Positions 26,864-41,063 of a stretch of 64,000 nucleotides of DNA are shown piece by piece; within the stretch, counting starts at the first letter, position 1; every line of letters begins with the position of its first letter. The stretch comes from Brachycybe producta (taxonomy: Eukaryota; Arthropoda; Diplopoda; Playtdesmida; Andrognathidae): NCBI GenBank assembly GCA_036925085.1, contig JAUPFP010000215.1, positions 1 through 64,000 of the forward strand, written 5' to 3'. The position numbers were made by a program, and so were the translations under genes. The notes beneath the pieces are model-generated. The model saw only the letters and a program-made list of their open reading frames with translations. It ran no database searches and was not told where the DNA came from.

Positions 26864-28195
26864 TCAACTTAATTTTAACTTCAATTTTAACTTCAATTTC
26901 AACTTCAATTTCAACTTAAATTTCAACTTCAATTTTAACTTCAATTTCAACTTAAATTTCAACTTAAATTTCAACTTCAGTTTCAACTTCAATTTCAACT
27001 TCAATTTCAACTTCAACTTCAATTTCAACTTCAATTTCAATTTCAATTTCAACTTCAATTTCAACTTCAATTTTAACTTCAATTTCAACTTCAATTTCAA
27101 CTCCAATTTCAACTTCAATTTCAACTTCAATTTCAACATCAATTTCAACTTCAATTTCAAATTCAATTTTAACTTCAATTTTAACTTCAATTTCAACTTA
27201 AATTTCAACTTAAATTTCAACTTAAATTTCAACTTCAATTTCAACTTCAATTTTAACTTCAATTTCAACTTCAATTTCAAATTTAATTTCAACTTCAATT
27301 TCAACTTCAATTTCAACTTCAATTTCAAATTCAATTTCAACTTCAATTTCAACTTCAATTTCAACTTCATTTTCAACTTCAATTTCGACTTCAATTTTAA
27401 TTTCAATTTCAACTTCAATTTCAATTTCAATTTCAACTTCAATTTTAACATCAATTTCAACTTCAATTTCAACTTCAATTTCAACTTCAATTTCAACTAA
27501 TTTTAACTTCAATTTTAACTTCAATTTCAACTTCAATTTCAACTTAAATTTCAACTTCAATTTTAACTTCAATTTCAACTTCAATTTTAACTTCAATTTC
27601 AACTTCAATTTCAACTTCAATTTCAACTTCAATTTCAACTTCAATTTCAACTTCAATTTCGACTTCAATTTTAATTTCAATTTCAACTTCAATTTCAACT
27701 TCAATTTCAACTTCAATTTCAACTTCAATTTCAACTTCAATTTCAACTTCAATTTTAACATCAATTTCAACTTCAGTTTCAACTTCAATTTCAACTTCAA
27801 TTTCAACTTCAATTTCAATTTCAATTTCAACTTCAATTTCAACTTCAATTTCAACTTCAATTTCAACTCCAATTTCAACTTCAATTTCAACTTCAATTTC
27901 AACATCAATTTCAACTTCAATTTCAAATTCAATTTTAACTTCAATTTTAACATCAATTTCAACTTCAATTTCAACTTCAATTTCAACTTCAATTTCAACT
28001 TAATTTTAACTTCAATTTTAACTTCAATTTCAACTTCAATTTCAACTTAAATTTCAACTTAAATTTCAACTTCAATTTCAACTTAAATTTCAACTTCAAT
28101 ATTAACTTCAATTTCAACTTCAATTTCAAATTTAATTTCAACTTCAGTTTTAATTTCAATTTCAACTTCAATTTCAACTTCAAGTTCAATTTCAA
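26864..28195 (+). repeat. Direct duplicate of 30.83-32.16 kb
   Basis: Shared features in order are AACTTAAATTTC runs, CAACTCCAATTTC, CAACATCAATTTC, three successive AACTTAAATTTC, CAAATTTAATTTC, TTTCGAC, CAACTAATTTT and CAATATTAAC. The offset is about 3.95-3.97 kb. The copies partly overlap the 29.26/33.45 kb duplication, so events were nested. Confidence 0.72.
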
Positions 28196-31100
28196 CTTTC
28201 AATTTCAACTTCAATTTCAACTTCAATTTCAACTCCAATTTCAACTTCAATTTCAACTTCAATTTCAACTTCAATTTCAACTTCAATTTCAACTTCAATT
28301 TCAACTTTAATTTCAACTTCAATTTCAACTTCAATTTCAACTTCAATTGCAACTTCAATTTCAACTTCAATTTCAACTTCAATTTCAACTTCAATTTCAA
28401 CTTCAATTTCACCTCCAATTTCAACTTCAATTTCAACTTCAATTTCAAATTCAAATTCAACTTCAATTTCAACTTTATTTTCAACTTCAATTTTAACTTC
28501 AATTTCAACTTCAATTTCAACTTCAATTTCAACTTCAATTTCAACTTCAATTTCAACTTCAATTTCAACTCCAATTTCAACTTCAATTTCAACTTCAATT
28601 TCAAATTCAATTTCAACTTCCATTTCAACTTCAATTTCAACTTCATTTTCAACTTCAATTTTAACTTCAATTTCAACTTCAATTTCAACTTCAATTTCAA
28701 CTTCAATTTCAACTTCAATTTCGACTTCAATTTTAATTTCAATTTCAACTTCAATTTCAACTTCAATTTCAACTTCAATTTCAACTTCAATTTCAACTTC
28801 AATTTCAACTTCAATTTCAACTTCAATTTTAACATCAATTTCAACTTCAATTTCAACTTCAATTTCAACTTCAATTTCAACTTCAATTTCAACTTAATTT
28901 TAACTTCAATTTTAACTTCAATTTCAACTTCAATTTCAACTTAAATTTCAACTTCAATTTTAACTTCAATTTCAACTTAAATTTCAACTTAAATTTCAAC
29001 TTCAGTTTCAACTTCAATTTCAACTTCAATTTCAACTTCAACTTCAATTTCAACTTCAATTTCAATTTCAATTTCAACTTCAATTTCAACTTCAATTTTA
29101 ACTTCAATTTCAACTTCAATTTCAACTCCAATTTCAACTTCAATTTCAACTTCAATTTCAACATCAATTTCAACTTCAATTTCAAATTCAATTTTAACTT
29201 CAATTTTATCTTCAATTTCAACTTAAATTTCAACTTAAATTTCAACTTCAATTTCAACTTCAATTTTAACTTCAATTTCAACTTCAATTTCAACTTCAAT
29301 TTCAACTTCATTTTCAACTTCAATTTCGACTTCAATTTTAATTTCAATTTCAACTTCAATTTCAATTTCAATTTCAACTTCAATTTTAACATCAATTTCA
29401 ACTTCAATTTCAACTTCAATTTCAACTTCAATTTCAACTAATTTTAACTTCAATTTTAACTTCAATTTCAACTTCAATTTCAACTTCAATTTCAACTTCA
29501 ATTTTAACTTCAATTTCAACTTCAATTTTAACTTCAATTTCAACTTCAATTTCAACTTCAATTTCAACTTCAATTTCAACTTCAATTTCGACTTCAATTT
29601 TAATTTCAATTTCAACTTCAATTTCAACTTCAATTTCAACTTCAATTTCAACTTCAATTTCAACTTCAATTTCAACTTCAATTTTAACATCAATTTCAAC
29701 TTCAGTTTCAACTTCAATTTCAACTTCAATTTCAACTTCAACTTCAATTTCAACTTCAATTTCAATTTCAATTTCAACTTCAATTTCAACTTCAATTTCA
29801 ACTTCAATTTCAACTCCAATTTCAACTTCAATTTCAACTTCAATTTCAACATCAATTTCAACTTCAATTTCAAATTCAATTTTAAATTCAATTTTAACAT
29901 CAATTTCAACTTAAATTTCAACTTCAATTTTAACTTCAATTTCAACTTCAATTTTAACTTCAATTTCAACTTCAATTTCAACTTCAATTTCAACTTCAAT
30001 TTCAACTTCAATTTCGACTTCAATTTTAATTTCAATTTCAACTTCAATTTCAACTTAAATTTCAACTTCAATATTAACTTCAATTTCAACTTCAATTTCA
30101 AATTTAATTTCAACTTCAGTTTTAATTTCAATTTCAACTTCAATTTCAACTTCAATTTCAACTTCAATTTCAACTCCAATTTCAACTTCAATTTCAACTT
30201 CAATTTCAACTTCAATTTCAACTTCAATTTCAACTTCAATTTCAACTTCAATTTCAACTTTAATTTCAACTTCAATTTCAACTTCAATTTCAACTTCAAT
30301 TGCAACTTCAATTTCAACTTCAATTTCAACTTCAATTTCAACTTCAATTTCAACTTCAATTTCACCTCCAATTTCAACTTCAATTTCAACTTCAATTTCA
30401 AATTCAAATTCAACTTCAATTTCAACTTTATTTTCAACTTCAATTTTAACTTCAATTTCAACTTCAATTTCAACTTCAATTTCAACTTCAATTTCAACTT
30501 CAATTTCAACTTCAATTTCAACTCCAATTTCAACTTCAATTTCAACTTCAATTTCAAATTCAATTTCAACTTCCATTTCAACTTCAATTTCAACTTCATT
30601 TTCAACTTCAATTTTAACTTCAATTTCAACTTCAATTTCAACTTCAATTTCAACTTCAATTTCAACTTCAATTTCGACTTCAATTTTAATTTCAATTTCA
30701 ACTTCAATTTCAACTTCAATTTCAACTTCAATTTCAACTTCAATTTCAACTTCAATTTCAACTTCAATTTTAACATCAATTTCAACTTCAATTTCAACTT
30801 CAATTTCAACTTCAATTTCAACTTCAATTTCAACTTAAATTTAACTTCAATTTTAACTTCAATTTCAACTTCAATTTCAACTTAAATTTCAACTTCAATT
30901 TTAACTTAAATTTCAACTTAAATTTCAACTTAAATTTCAACTTCAGTTTCAACTTCAATTTCAACTTCAATTTCAACTTCAACTTCAATTTCAACTTCAA
31001 TTTCAATTTCAATTTCAACTTCAATTTCAACTTCAATTTTAACTTCAATTTCAACTTCAATTTCAACTCCAATTTCAACTTCAATTTCAACTTCAATTTC

Positions 31101-32575
31101 AACATCAATTTCAACTTCAATTTCAAATTCAATTTTAACTTCAATTTTAACTTAAATTTCAACTTAAATTTCAACTTAAATTTCAACTTCAATTTCAACT
31201 TCAATTTTAACTTCAATTTCAACTTCAATTTCAAATTTAATTTCAACTTCAATTTCAACTTCAATTTCAACTTCAATTTCAAATTCAATTTCAACTTCAA
31301 TTTCAACTTCAATTTCAACTTCATTTTCAACTTCAATTTCGACTTCAATTTTAATTTCAATTTCAACTTCAATTTCAATTTCAATTTCAACTTCAATTTT
31401 AACATCAATTTCAACTTCAATTTCAACTTCAATTTCAACTTCAATTTCAACTTCAATTTCAACTAATTTTAACTTCAATTTTAACTTCAATTTCAACTTA
31501 AATTTCAACTTAAATTTCAACTTCAATTTTAACTTCAATTTCAACTTCAATTTTAACTTCAATTTCAACTTCAATTTCAACTTCAATTTCAACTTCAATT
31601 TCAACTTCAATTTCGACTTCAATTTTAATTTCAATTTCAACTTCAATTTCAACTTCAATTTCAACTTCAATTTCAACTTCAATTTCAACTTCAATTTCAA
31701 CTTCAATTTTAACATCAATTTCAACTTCAGTTTCAACTTCAATTTCAACTTCAATTTCAACTTCAACTTCAATTTCAACTTCAATTTCAATTTCAATTTC
31801 AACTTCAATTTCAACTTCAATTTCAACTTCAATTTCAACTCCAATTTCAACTTCAATTTCAACTTCAATTTCAACATCAATTTCAACTTCAATTTCAAAT
31901 TCAATTTTAACTTCAATTTTAACATCAATTTCAACTTCAATTTCAACTTCATTTTCAACTTCAATTTCAACTTAATTTTAACTTCAATTTTAACTTCAAT
32001 TTCAACTTCAATTTCAACTTAAATTTCAACTTAAATTTCAACTTCAATTTCAACTTAAATTTCAACTTCAATATTAACTTCAATTTCAACTTCAATTTCA
32101 AATTTAATTTCAACTTCAGTTTTAATTTCAATTTCAACTTCAATTTCAACTTCAATTTCTACTTCAATTTCAACTTCAATTTTAACTTCAATTTCAACTT
32201 GAATTTCAACTTCAATTTCAACTTCAATTTCAACTTCAATTTTAACATCAATTTCAACTTGAATTTCAACTTCACTTTCAACTTCAATTTCAACTTAATT
32301 TTAACTTCAATTTCAACTTCAATTTCAACTTCAATTTCAACTTCAATTTCAACTTCAATTTCAACTTCAATTTCAACTTCAATTTTAACATCAATTTCAA
32401 CTTCAATTTCAACTTCACTTTCAACTTCAATTTCAACTTAATTTTAACTTCAATTTTAACTTCAAATTCAATTTCAACTTTAACTTTAATTTCAACTTCA
32501 GTTTCAACTTCAATTTCAACTTCAATTTCAACTTCAAATTTAACTTCAATTTCAACTTCAATTTCAACTTCAACT

Positions 32576-32701
32576 TCAATTTCAAACTTAATTTCAACTT
32601 CAACTTAACTTCAACTTCAACTTCAACTTCAACTTCACTTTCAAGTTCAACTTCAAATTCAACTTTAACTTCAACTTTAACTTTACTTAAACTTAAACTT
32701 C
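32576..32701 (+). repeat. M module, copy 10 (CACTTT subtype)
   Basis: The core reads CACTTTCAAG instead of CATTTTCAAG, a change shared only with copy 11. Confidence 0.83.
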
Positions 32702-33199
32702 AATTTTAACTTCAATTTCAACTTCAATTTCAACTTCAATTTCAACTTCAATTTCAACTTTAATTTCAACTTCAATTTCAACTTCAATTTCAATTTCAAT
32801 TTCAACTTCAATTTTAACTTTCAATTTCAACTTCAATTTCAACTTCAATTTCAACTTCAATTTCAACTTCAATTTCTACTTCAATTACAACTTCAATTTT
32901 AACTTCAATTTCAACTTCAATTTTAACTTCAATTTCAACTTCAATTTCAACTTCAATTTCAACTTCAATTTTAACATCAATTTCAACTTCAATTTCAACT
33001 TCAATTTCAACTTCACTTTCAACTTCAATTTCAACTTAATTTTAACTTCAATTTTAACTTCAAATTCAACTTCAATTTCAATTTCAATTTCAACTTCAAT
33101 TTCAACTTCAATTTCAACTTCAATTTCAACTTCAATTTCAACTTCAATTTCAACTTCAATTTCAACTTCAATTGCAACTTCAATTTCAATTTCAATTTT

Positions 33200-33288
33200 A
33201 ACTTGAACTCAACTTCAACTTCAACTTCACTTTCAAGTTCAACTTCAAATTCATCTTCAACTTTAACTTCAATTAAACTTAAACTTCA
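33200..33288 (+). repeat. N module, shortened copy 15
   Basis: 89 bp. The head reads CTTGAACTCAAC and the CTTAAC step is lost. Confidence 0.8.
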
Positions 33289-36200
33289 ATTTTAACTTCA
33301 ATTTCAACTTCAATTTCAACTTCAACTTCAATTTCAACTTCAATTTCAACTTCAAATTCAACTTCAATTTCAACTTCAATTTTAACTTCAATTTCAATTT
33401 CAATTTCAACTTCAATTTCAACTTCAATTTCAACTTCAATTTCAACTTCAATTTTAACTTCAATTTCAACTTCAATTTCAACTTCAATTTCAACTTCATT
33501 TTCAACTTCAATTTCGACTTCAATTTTAATTTCAATTTCAACTTCAATTTCAATTTCAATTTCAACTTCAATTTTAACATCAATTTCAACTTCAATTTCA
33601 ACTTCAATTTCAACTTCAATTTCAACTAATTTTAACTTCAATTTTAACTTCAATTTCAACTTCAATTTCAACTTCAATTTCAACTTCAATTTTAACTTCA
33701 ATTTCAACTTCAATTTTAACTTCAATTTCAACTTCAATTTCAACTTCAATTTCAACTTCAATTTCAACTTCAATTTCGACTTCAATTTTAATTTCAATTT
33801 CAACTTCAATTTCAACTTCAATTTCAACTTCAATTTCAACTTCAATTTCAACTTCAATTTCAACTTCAATTTCAACTTCAATTTTAACATCAATTTCAAC
33901 TTCAGTTTCAACTTCAATTTCAACTTCAATTTCAACTTCAACTTCAATTTCAACTTCAATTTCAATTTCAATTTCAACTTCAATTTCAACTTCAATTTCA
34001 ACTTCAATTTCAACTCCAATTTCAACTTCAATTTCAACTTCAATTTCAACATCAATTTCAACTTCAATTTCAAATTCAATTTTAAATTCAATTTTAACAT
34101 CAATTTCAACTTAAATTTCAACTTCAATTTTAACTTCAATTTCAACTTCAATTTTAACTTCAATTTCAACTTCAATTTCAACTTCAATTTCAACTTCAAT
34201 TTCAACTTCAATTTCGACTTCAATTTTAATTTCAATTTCAACTTCAATTTCAACTTAAATTTCAACTTCAATATTAACTTCAATTTCAACTTCAATTTCA
34301 AATTTAATTTCAACTTCAGTTTTAATTTCAATTTCAACTTCAATTTCAACTTCAAGTTCAATTTCAACTTTCAATTTCAACTTCAATTTCAACTTCAATT
34401 TCAACTCCAATTTCAACTTCAATTTCAACTTCAATTTCAACTTCAATTTCAACTTCAATTTCAACTTCAATTTCAACTTCAATTTCAACTTCAATTTCAA
34501 CTTTAATTTCAACTTCAATTTCAACTTCAATTTCAACTTCAATTGCAACTTCAATTTCAACTTCAATTTCAACTTCAATTTCAACTTCAATTTCAACTTC
34601 AATTTCACCTCCAATTTCAACTTCAATTTCAACTTCAATTTCAAATTCAAATTCAACTTCAATTTCAACTTTATTTTCAACTTCAATTTTAACTTCAATT
34701 TCAACTTCAATTTCAACTTCAATTTCAACTTCAATTTCAACTTCAATTTCAACTTCAATTTCAACTCCAATTTCAACTTCAATTTCAACTTCAATTTCAA
34801 ATTCAATTTCAACTTCCATTTCAACTTCAATTTCAACTTCATTTTCAACTTCAATTTTAACTTCAATTTCAACTTCAATTTCAACTTCAATTTCAACTTC
34901 AATTTCAACTTCAATTTCGACTTCAATTTTAATTTCAATTTCAACTTCAATTTCAACTTCAATTTCAACTTCAATTTCAACTTCAATTTCAACTTCAATT
35001 TCAACTTCAATTTTAACATCAATTTCAACTTCAATTTCAACTTCAATTTCAACTTCAATTTCAACTTCAATTTCAACTTAAATTTAACTTCAATTTTAAC
35101 TTCAATTTCAACTTCAATTTCAACTTAAATTTCAACTTCAATTTTAACTTCAATTTCAACTTAAATTTCAACTTAAATTTCAACTTCAGTTTCAACTTCA
35201 ATTTCAACTTCAATTTCAACTTCAACTTCAATTTCAACTTCAATTTCAATTTCAATTTCAACTTCAATTTCAACTTCAATTTTAACTTCAATTTCAACTT
35301 CAATTTCAACTCCAATTTCAACTTCAATTTCAACTTCAATTTCAACATCAATTTCAACTTCAATTTCAAATTCAATTTTAACTTCAATTTTAACTTAAAT
35401 TTCAACTTAAATTTCAACTTAAATTTCAACTTCAATTTCAACTTCAATTTTAACTTCAATTTCAACTTCAATTTCAAATTTAATTTCAACTTCAATTTCA
35501 ACTTCAATTTCAACTTCAATTTCAAATTCAATTTCAACTTCAATTTCAACTTCAATTTCAACTTCATTTTCAACTTCAATTTCGACTTCAATTTTAATTT
35601 CAATTTCAACTTCAATTTCAATTTCAATTTCAACTTCAATTTTAACATCAATTTCAACTTCAATTTCAACTTCAATTTCAACTTCAATTTCAACTTCAAT
35701 TTCAACTAATTTTAACTTCAATTTTAACTTCAATTTCAACTTAAATTTCAACTTAAATTTCAACTTCAATTTTAACTTCCATTTCAACTTCAATTTCAAC
35801 TTCATTTTCAACTTCAATTTAACTTCAATTTCAACTTCAATTTCAACTTCAATTTCAACTTCAATTTCAACTTCAATTTCGACTTCAATTTTAATTTCAA
35901 TTTCATCTTCAATTTCAACTTCAATTTCAACTTCAATTTCAAATTCAAATTCAACTTCAATTTCAACTTTATTTTCAACTTCAATTTTAACTTCAATTTC
36001 AACTTCAATTTCAACTTCAATTTCAACTTCAATTTCAACTTCAATTTCAACTTCAATTTCAACTCCAATTTCAACTTCAATTTCAACTTCAATTTCAAAT
36101 TCAATTTCAACTTCCATTTCAACTTCAATTTCAACTTCATTTTCAACTTCAATTTTAACTTCAATATCAACTTCAATTTCAACTCCAATTTCAACTTCAA

Positions 36201-36354
36201 TTTCAACTTCAATTTCAACTTCAATTTCAACTTCAATTTTAACTTCAATTTCAACTTCAATTTCAACTTCAATTTCAACTTCAATTTCAACTTCATTTTC
36301 AACTTCAATTTCAATTTCAATTTTAACTTGAATTTCAACTTCAATTTCAACTTT

Positions 36355-36411
36355 AATTACAACTTCAACTTTAATATTCAAACTTAACTTGAACTTCAAC
36401 TTAAATTCAAC
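36355..36411 (+). repeat. K module, copy 3
   Basis: Private change CTTTAATATTC for CTTCAATATTC. Confidence 0.82.
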
Positions 36412-36546
36412 TTCAACTTCAACTTCAATTTCAACTTCAATTTCAACTTCAATTTCAACTTGAATTTCAACTTCAATTTCAATTTCAATTTTAACTTGAA
36501 TTTCAACTTGAATTTCAACTTCAATTTCAACTTCAATTTCAACTTC

Positions 36547-36603
36547 AATTACAACTTCAACTTCAATATTCAAACTTAACTTGAACTTCAACTTAAATTC
36601 AAC
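36547..36603 (+). repeat. K module, copy 4
   Basis: 192 bp after copy 3. The spacing is one 12-mer shorter than the 204 bp between copies 1 and 2, so the pair was duplicated and then lost a monomer. Confidence 0.83.
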
Positions 36604-39600
36604 TTCAACTTCAACTTCAATTTCAACTTCAAGTTCAATTTCAAGTTCAATTTCAACTTTCAATTTCAACTTCAATTTCAACTTCAATTTCAACTCCAAT
36701 TTCAACTTCAATTTCAACTTCAATTTCAACTTCAATTTCAACTTCAATTTCAACTTCAATTTCAACTTTAATTTCAACTTCAATTTCAACTTCAATTTCA
36801 ACTTCAATTGCAACTTCAATTTCAACTTCAATTTCAACTTCAATTTCAACTTCAATTTCAACTTCAATTTCACCTCCAATTTCAACTTCAATTTCAACTT
36901 CAATTTCAAATTCAAATTCAACTTCAATTTCAACTTTATTTTCAACTTCAATTTTAACTTCAATTTCAACTTCAATTTCAACTTCAATTTCAACTTCAAT
37001 TTCAACTTCAATTTCAACTTCAATTTCAACTCCAATTTCAACTTCAATTTCAACTTCAATTTCAAATTCAATTTCAACTTCCATTTCAACTTCAATTTCA
37101 ACTTCATTTTCAACTTCAATTTTAACTTCAATTTCAACTTCAATTTCAACTTCAATTTCAACTTCAATTTCAACTTCAATTTCGACTTCAATTTTAATTT
37201 CAATTTCATCTTCAATTTTAACTTCAATTTCAACTTCAATTTCAACTTAAATTTCAACTTCAATTTTAACTTCAATTTCAACTTAAATTTTAACTTAAAT
37301 TTCAACTTCAGTTTCAACTTCAATTTCAACTTCAATTTCAACTTCAACTTCAATTTCAACTTCAATTTCAATTTCAATTTCAACTTCAATTTCAACTTCA
37401 ATTTCAACTTCAATTTCAACTTCAATTTCAACTTCAATTTCAACTTCAATTTCAACTCCAATTTCAACTTCAATTTCAACTTCAATTTCAAATTCAATTT
37501 CAACTTCCATTTCAACTTCAATTTCAACTTCATTTTCAACTTCAATTTTAACTTCAATTTCAACTTCAATTTCAACTTCAATTTCAACTTCAATTTCAAC
37601 TTCAATTTCGACTTCAATTTTAATTTCAATTTCATCTTCAATTTCAACTTCAATTTCAACTTCAATTTCAACTTCAATATTAACATCAATTTCAACTTCA
37701 ATTTCAACTTCAATTTCAACTTCAATTTCAACTTAATTTTAACTTCAATTTTAACTTCAATTTCAACTTCAATTTCAACTTAAATTTCAACTTCAATTTT
37801 AACTTCTATTTCAACTTAAATTTCAACTTAAATTTCAACTTCAGTTTCAACTTCAATTTCAACTTCAATTTCAACTTCAACTTCAATTTCAACTTCAATT
37901 TCAAATTCAATTTCAACTTCCATTTCAACTTCAATTTCAACTTCATTTTCAACTACAATTTTAACTTCAATTTCAACTTCAATTTCAACTTCAATTTCAA
38001 CTTCAATTTCAACTTCAATTTCAACTTCAATTTCGACTTCAATTTTAATTTCAATTTCATCTTCAATTTCAACTTCAATTTCAACTTCAATTTCAACTTC
38101 AATTTTAACATCAATTTCAACTTCAATTTCAACTTCAATTTCAACTTCAATTTCAACTTAAATTTAACTTCAATTTTAACTTCAATTTCAACTTCAATTT
38201 CAACTTAAATTTCAACTTCAATTTTAACTTCAATTTCAACTTAAATTTCAACTTAAATTTCAACTTCACTTTCAACTTCAATTTCAACTTCAATTTCAAC
38301 TTCAACTTCAATTTCAACTTCAATTTCAATTTCAATGTCAACTTCAATTTCAACTTCAATTTCAACTTCAATTTCAACTTCAATTTCAACTCCAATTTCA
38401 ACTTCAATTTCAACTTCAATTTCAACTTCAATTTCAACATCAATTTCAACTTCAATTTCAAATTCAATTTTAACTTCAATTTTAACTTCAATTTCAACTT
38501 AAATTTCAACTTAAATTTCAACTTCAATTTCAACTTCAATTTTAACTTCAACTTCACTTTCAAGTTCACCTACAAATTCAACTTCAATTTCAACTTCAAT
38601 TTCAACTTCAATTTCAACTTCAATTTCACCTCCAATTTCAACTTCAATTTCAACTTCAATTTCAAATTCAAATTCAACTTCAATTTCAACTTCATTTTCA
38701 ACTTCAATTTTAACTTCAATTTCAACTTCAATTTCAACTTCAATTTCAACTTCAATTTCAACTTCAATTTCAACATCAATTTCAACTCCAATTTCAACTT
38801 CAATTTCAACTTCAATTTCAAATTCAATTTCAACTTCCATTTCAACTTCAATTTCAACTTCATTTTCAACTTCAATTTTAACTTCAATTTCAACTTCAAT
38901 TTCAACTTCAATTTCAACTTCAATTTCAACTTCAATTTCGACTTCAATTTTAATTTCAATTTCAACTTCAATTTCAACTTCAATTTCAACTTCAATTTCA
39001 ACTTCAATTTCAACTTCAATTTCAACTTCAATTTCAACTTCAATTTCAACTTCAATTTCAAATTCAATTTTAACTTCAATTTTAACTTCAATTTCAACTT
39101 AAATTTCAACTTAAATTTCAACTTCAATTTCAACTTCAATTTTAACTTCAACTTCACTTTCAAGTTCACCTTCAAATTCAACTTCAATTTCAACTTCAAT
39201 TTCAACTTCAATTTCAACTTCAATTTCACCTCCAATTTCAACTTCAATTTCAACTTCAATTTCAAATTCAAATTCAACTTCAATTTCAACTTCATTTTCA
39301 ACTTCAATTTTAACTTCAATTTCAACTTCAATTTCAACTTCAATTTTAACATCAATTTCAACTTCAATTTCAACTTCAATTTCAACTTCAATTTCAACTT
39401 AATTTTAACTTCAATTTTAACTTCAATTTCAACTTCAATTTCAACTTAAATTTCAACTTCAATTTTAACTTCAATTTCAACTTAAATTTCAACTTAAATT
39501 TCAACTTCAGTTTCAACTTCAATTTCAACTTCAATTTCAACTTCAACTTCAATTTCAACTTCAATTTCAATTTCAATTTCAACTTCAATTTCAACTTCAA

Positions 39601-40963
39601 TTTTAACTTCAATTTCAACTTCAATTTTAACTTCAATTTCAACTTCAATTTCAACTTCAATTTCAACTTCAATTTCAACTTCAATTTCGACTTCAATTTC
39701 GACTTCAATTTCAACTTCAATTTCAACTTCAATTTCAACTTCAATTTTAACATCAATTTCAACTTCAATTTCATCTTCAATTTCAACTTCAATTTCAACT
39801 TCAATTTCAACTTCAATTTCAACTTCAATTTTAACATCAATTTCAACTTCAGTTTCAACTTCAATTTCAACTTCAATTTCAACTTCAACTTCAATTTCAA
39901 CTTCAACTTCAATTTCAATTTCAACTTCAATTTCAACTTCAATTTCAACTTCAATTTCAACTCCAATTTCAACTTCAATTTCAATTTCAATTTCAACATC
40001 AATTTCAACTTCAATTTCAAATTCAATTTTAACTTCAATTTTAACATCAATTTCAACTTCAATTTCAACTTCAATTTCAACTTCAATTTCAACTTAATTT
40101 TAACTTCAATTTTAACTTCAATTTCAACTTCAATTTCAACTTAAATTTCAACTTAAATTTCAACTTCAATTTCAACTTAAATTTCAACTTCAATATTAAC
40201 TTCAATTTCAACTTCAATTTCAAATTTAATTTCAACTTCAGTTTTAATTTCAATTTCAACTTCAATTTCAACTTCAATTTCTACTTCAATTTCAACTTCA
40301 ATTTTAACTTCAATTTCAACTTCAATTTCAACTTCAATTTCAACTTCAATTTCAACTTCAATTTAACATCAATTTCAACTTCAATTTTAACTTCACTTTC
40401 AACTTCAATTTCAACTTAATTTTAACTTCAATTTTAACTTCAAATTCAATTTCAATTTTAACTTTAATTTCAACTTCAGTTTCAACTTCAATTTCAACTT
40501 CAATTTCAACTTCAATTTCAACTTTAATTTCAACTTCAATTTCAACTTCAATTTCAATTTCAATTTCAACTTCAATTTTAACTTTCAATTTCAACTTCAA
40601 TTTCAACTTCAATTTCAACTTCAATTTCAACTTCAATTTCTACTTCAATTACAACTTTAATTTTAACTTCAATTTCAACTTCAATTTTAACTTCAATTTC
40701 AACTTCAATTTCAACTTCAATTTCAACTTCAATTTTAACATCAATTTCAACTTCAATTTCAACTTCAATTTCAACTTCACTTTCAACTTCAATTTCAACT
40801 TAATTTTAACTTCAATTTTAACTTCAAATTCAACTTCAATTTCAATTTCAATTTCAACTTCAATTTCAACTTCAATTTCAACTTCAATTTCAACTTCAAT
40901 TTCAACTTCAATTTCAACTTCAATTGCAACTTCAATTTCAACTTCAATTTCAATTTCAATTTT

Positions 40964-41063
40964 AACTTGAACTTCAACTTAACTTCAACTTCAACTTCAA
41001 CTTCACTTTCAAGTTCAACTTCAAATTCATCTTCAACTTTAACTTCAATTAAACTTAAACTTC
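40964..41063 (+). repeat. N module, copy 16
   Basis: Full 100 bp form in region II. Confidence 0.83.

Larger units (their letters stand above)
32290..33420 (+). repeat. Direct duplicate of 43.45-44.57 kb (offset about 11.16 kb)
   Basis: Both contain the CACTTT subtype of M, the TTTCTACTTCAATTACAAC step, ATTGCAAC and an N module in the same order. The offset is 11156 bp at the left and 11155 bp at the M and N ends, with compensating multiples of 12 bp and an 11 bp loss in N copy 15 between. A third relative without M lies at about 40.3-41.2 kb. Confidence 0.78.
29262..35780 (+). repeat. Long-distance direct duplication, 29.26-31.54 and 33.45-35.78 kb
   Basis: The two copies share rare junction variants: CAACTAATTTTAAC, AATTTTAAATTCAATTTTAAC and the TTTCACCTCCAATTTC run. 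The offset moves from 4188 to 4200 and then to 4243 bp by a 12 bp step and by a private CAAGTTCAATTTCAACTTTC insertion near 34353. Between the copies lies a segment holding M copy 10 and N copy 15. Confidence 0.8.

Noticed and set aside
35419-37731. 770-residue minus-strand open frame of KL/EV repeats, and about 150 similar long frames on both strands
   Set aside because: They follow from the stop-free 12-mer. They switch motif (KLKL to EVEI) wherever a single-base indel occurs, have no non-repeat domain, no plausible start context or splice structure, and overlap open frames on the other strand.
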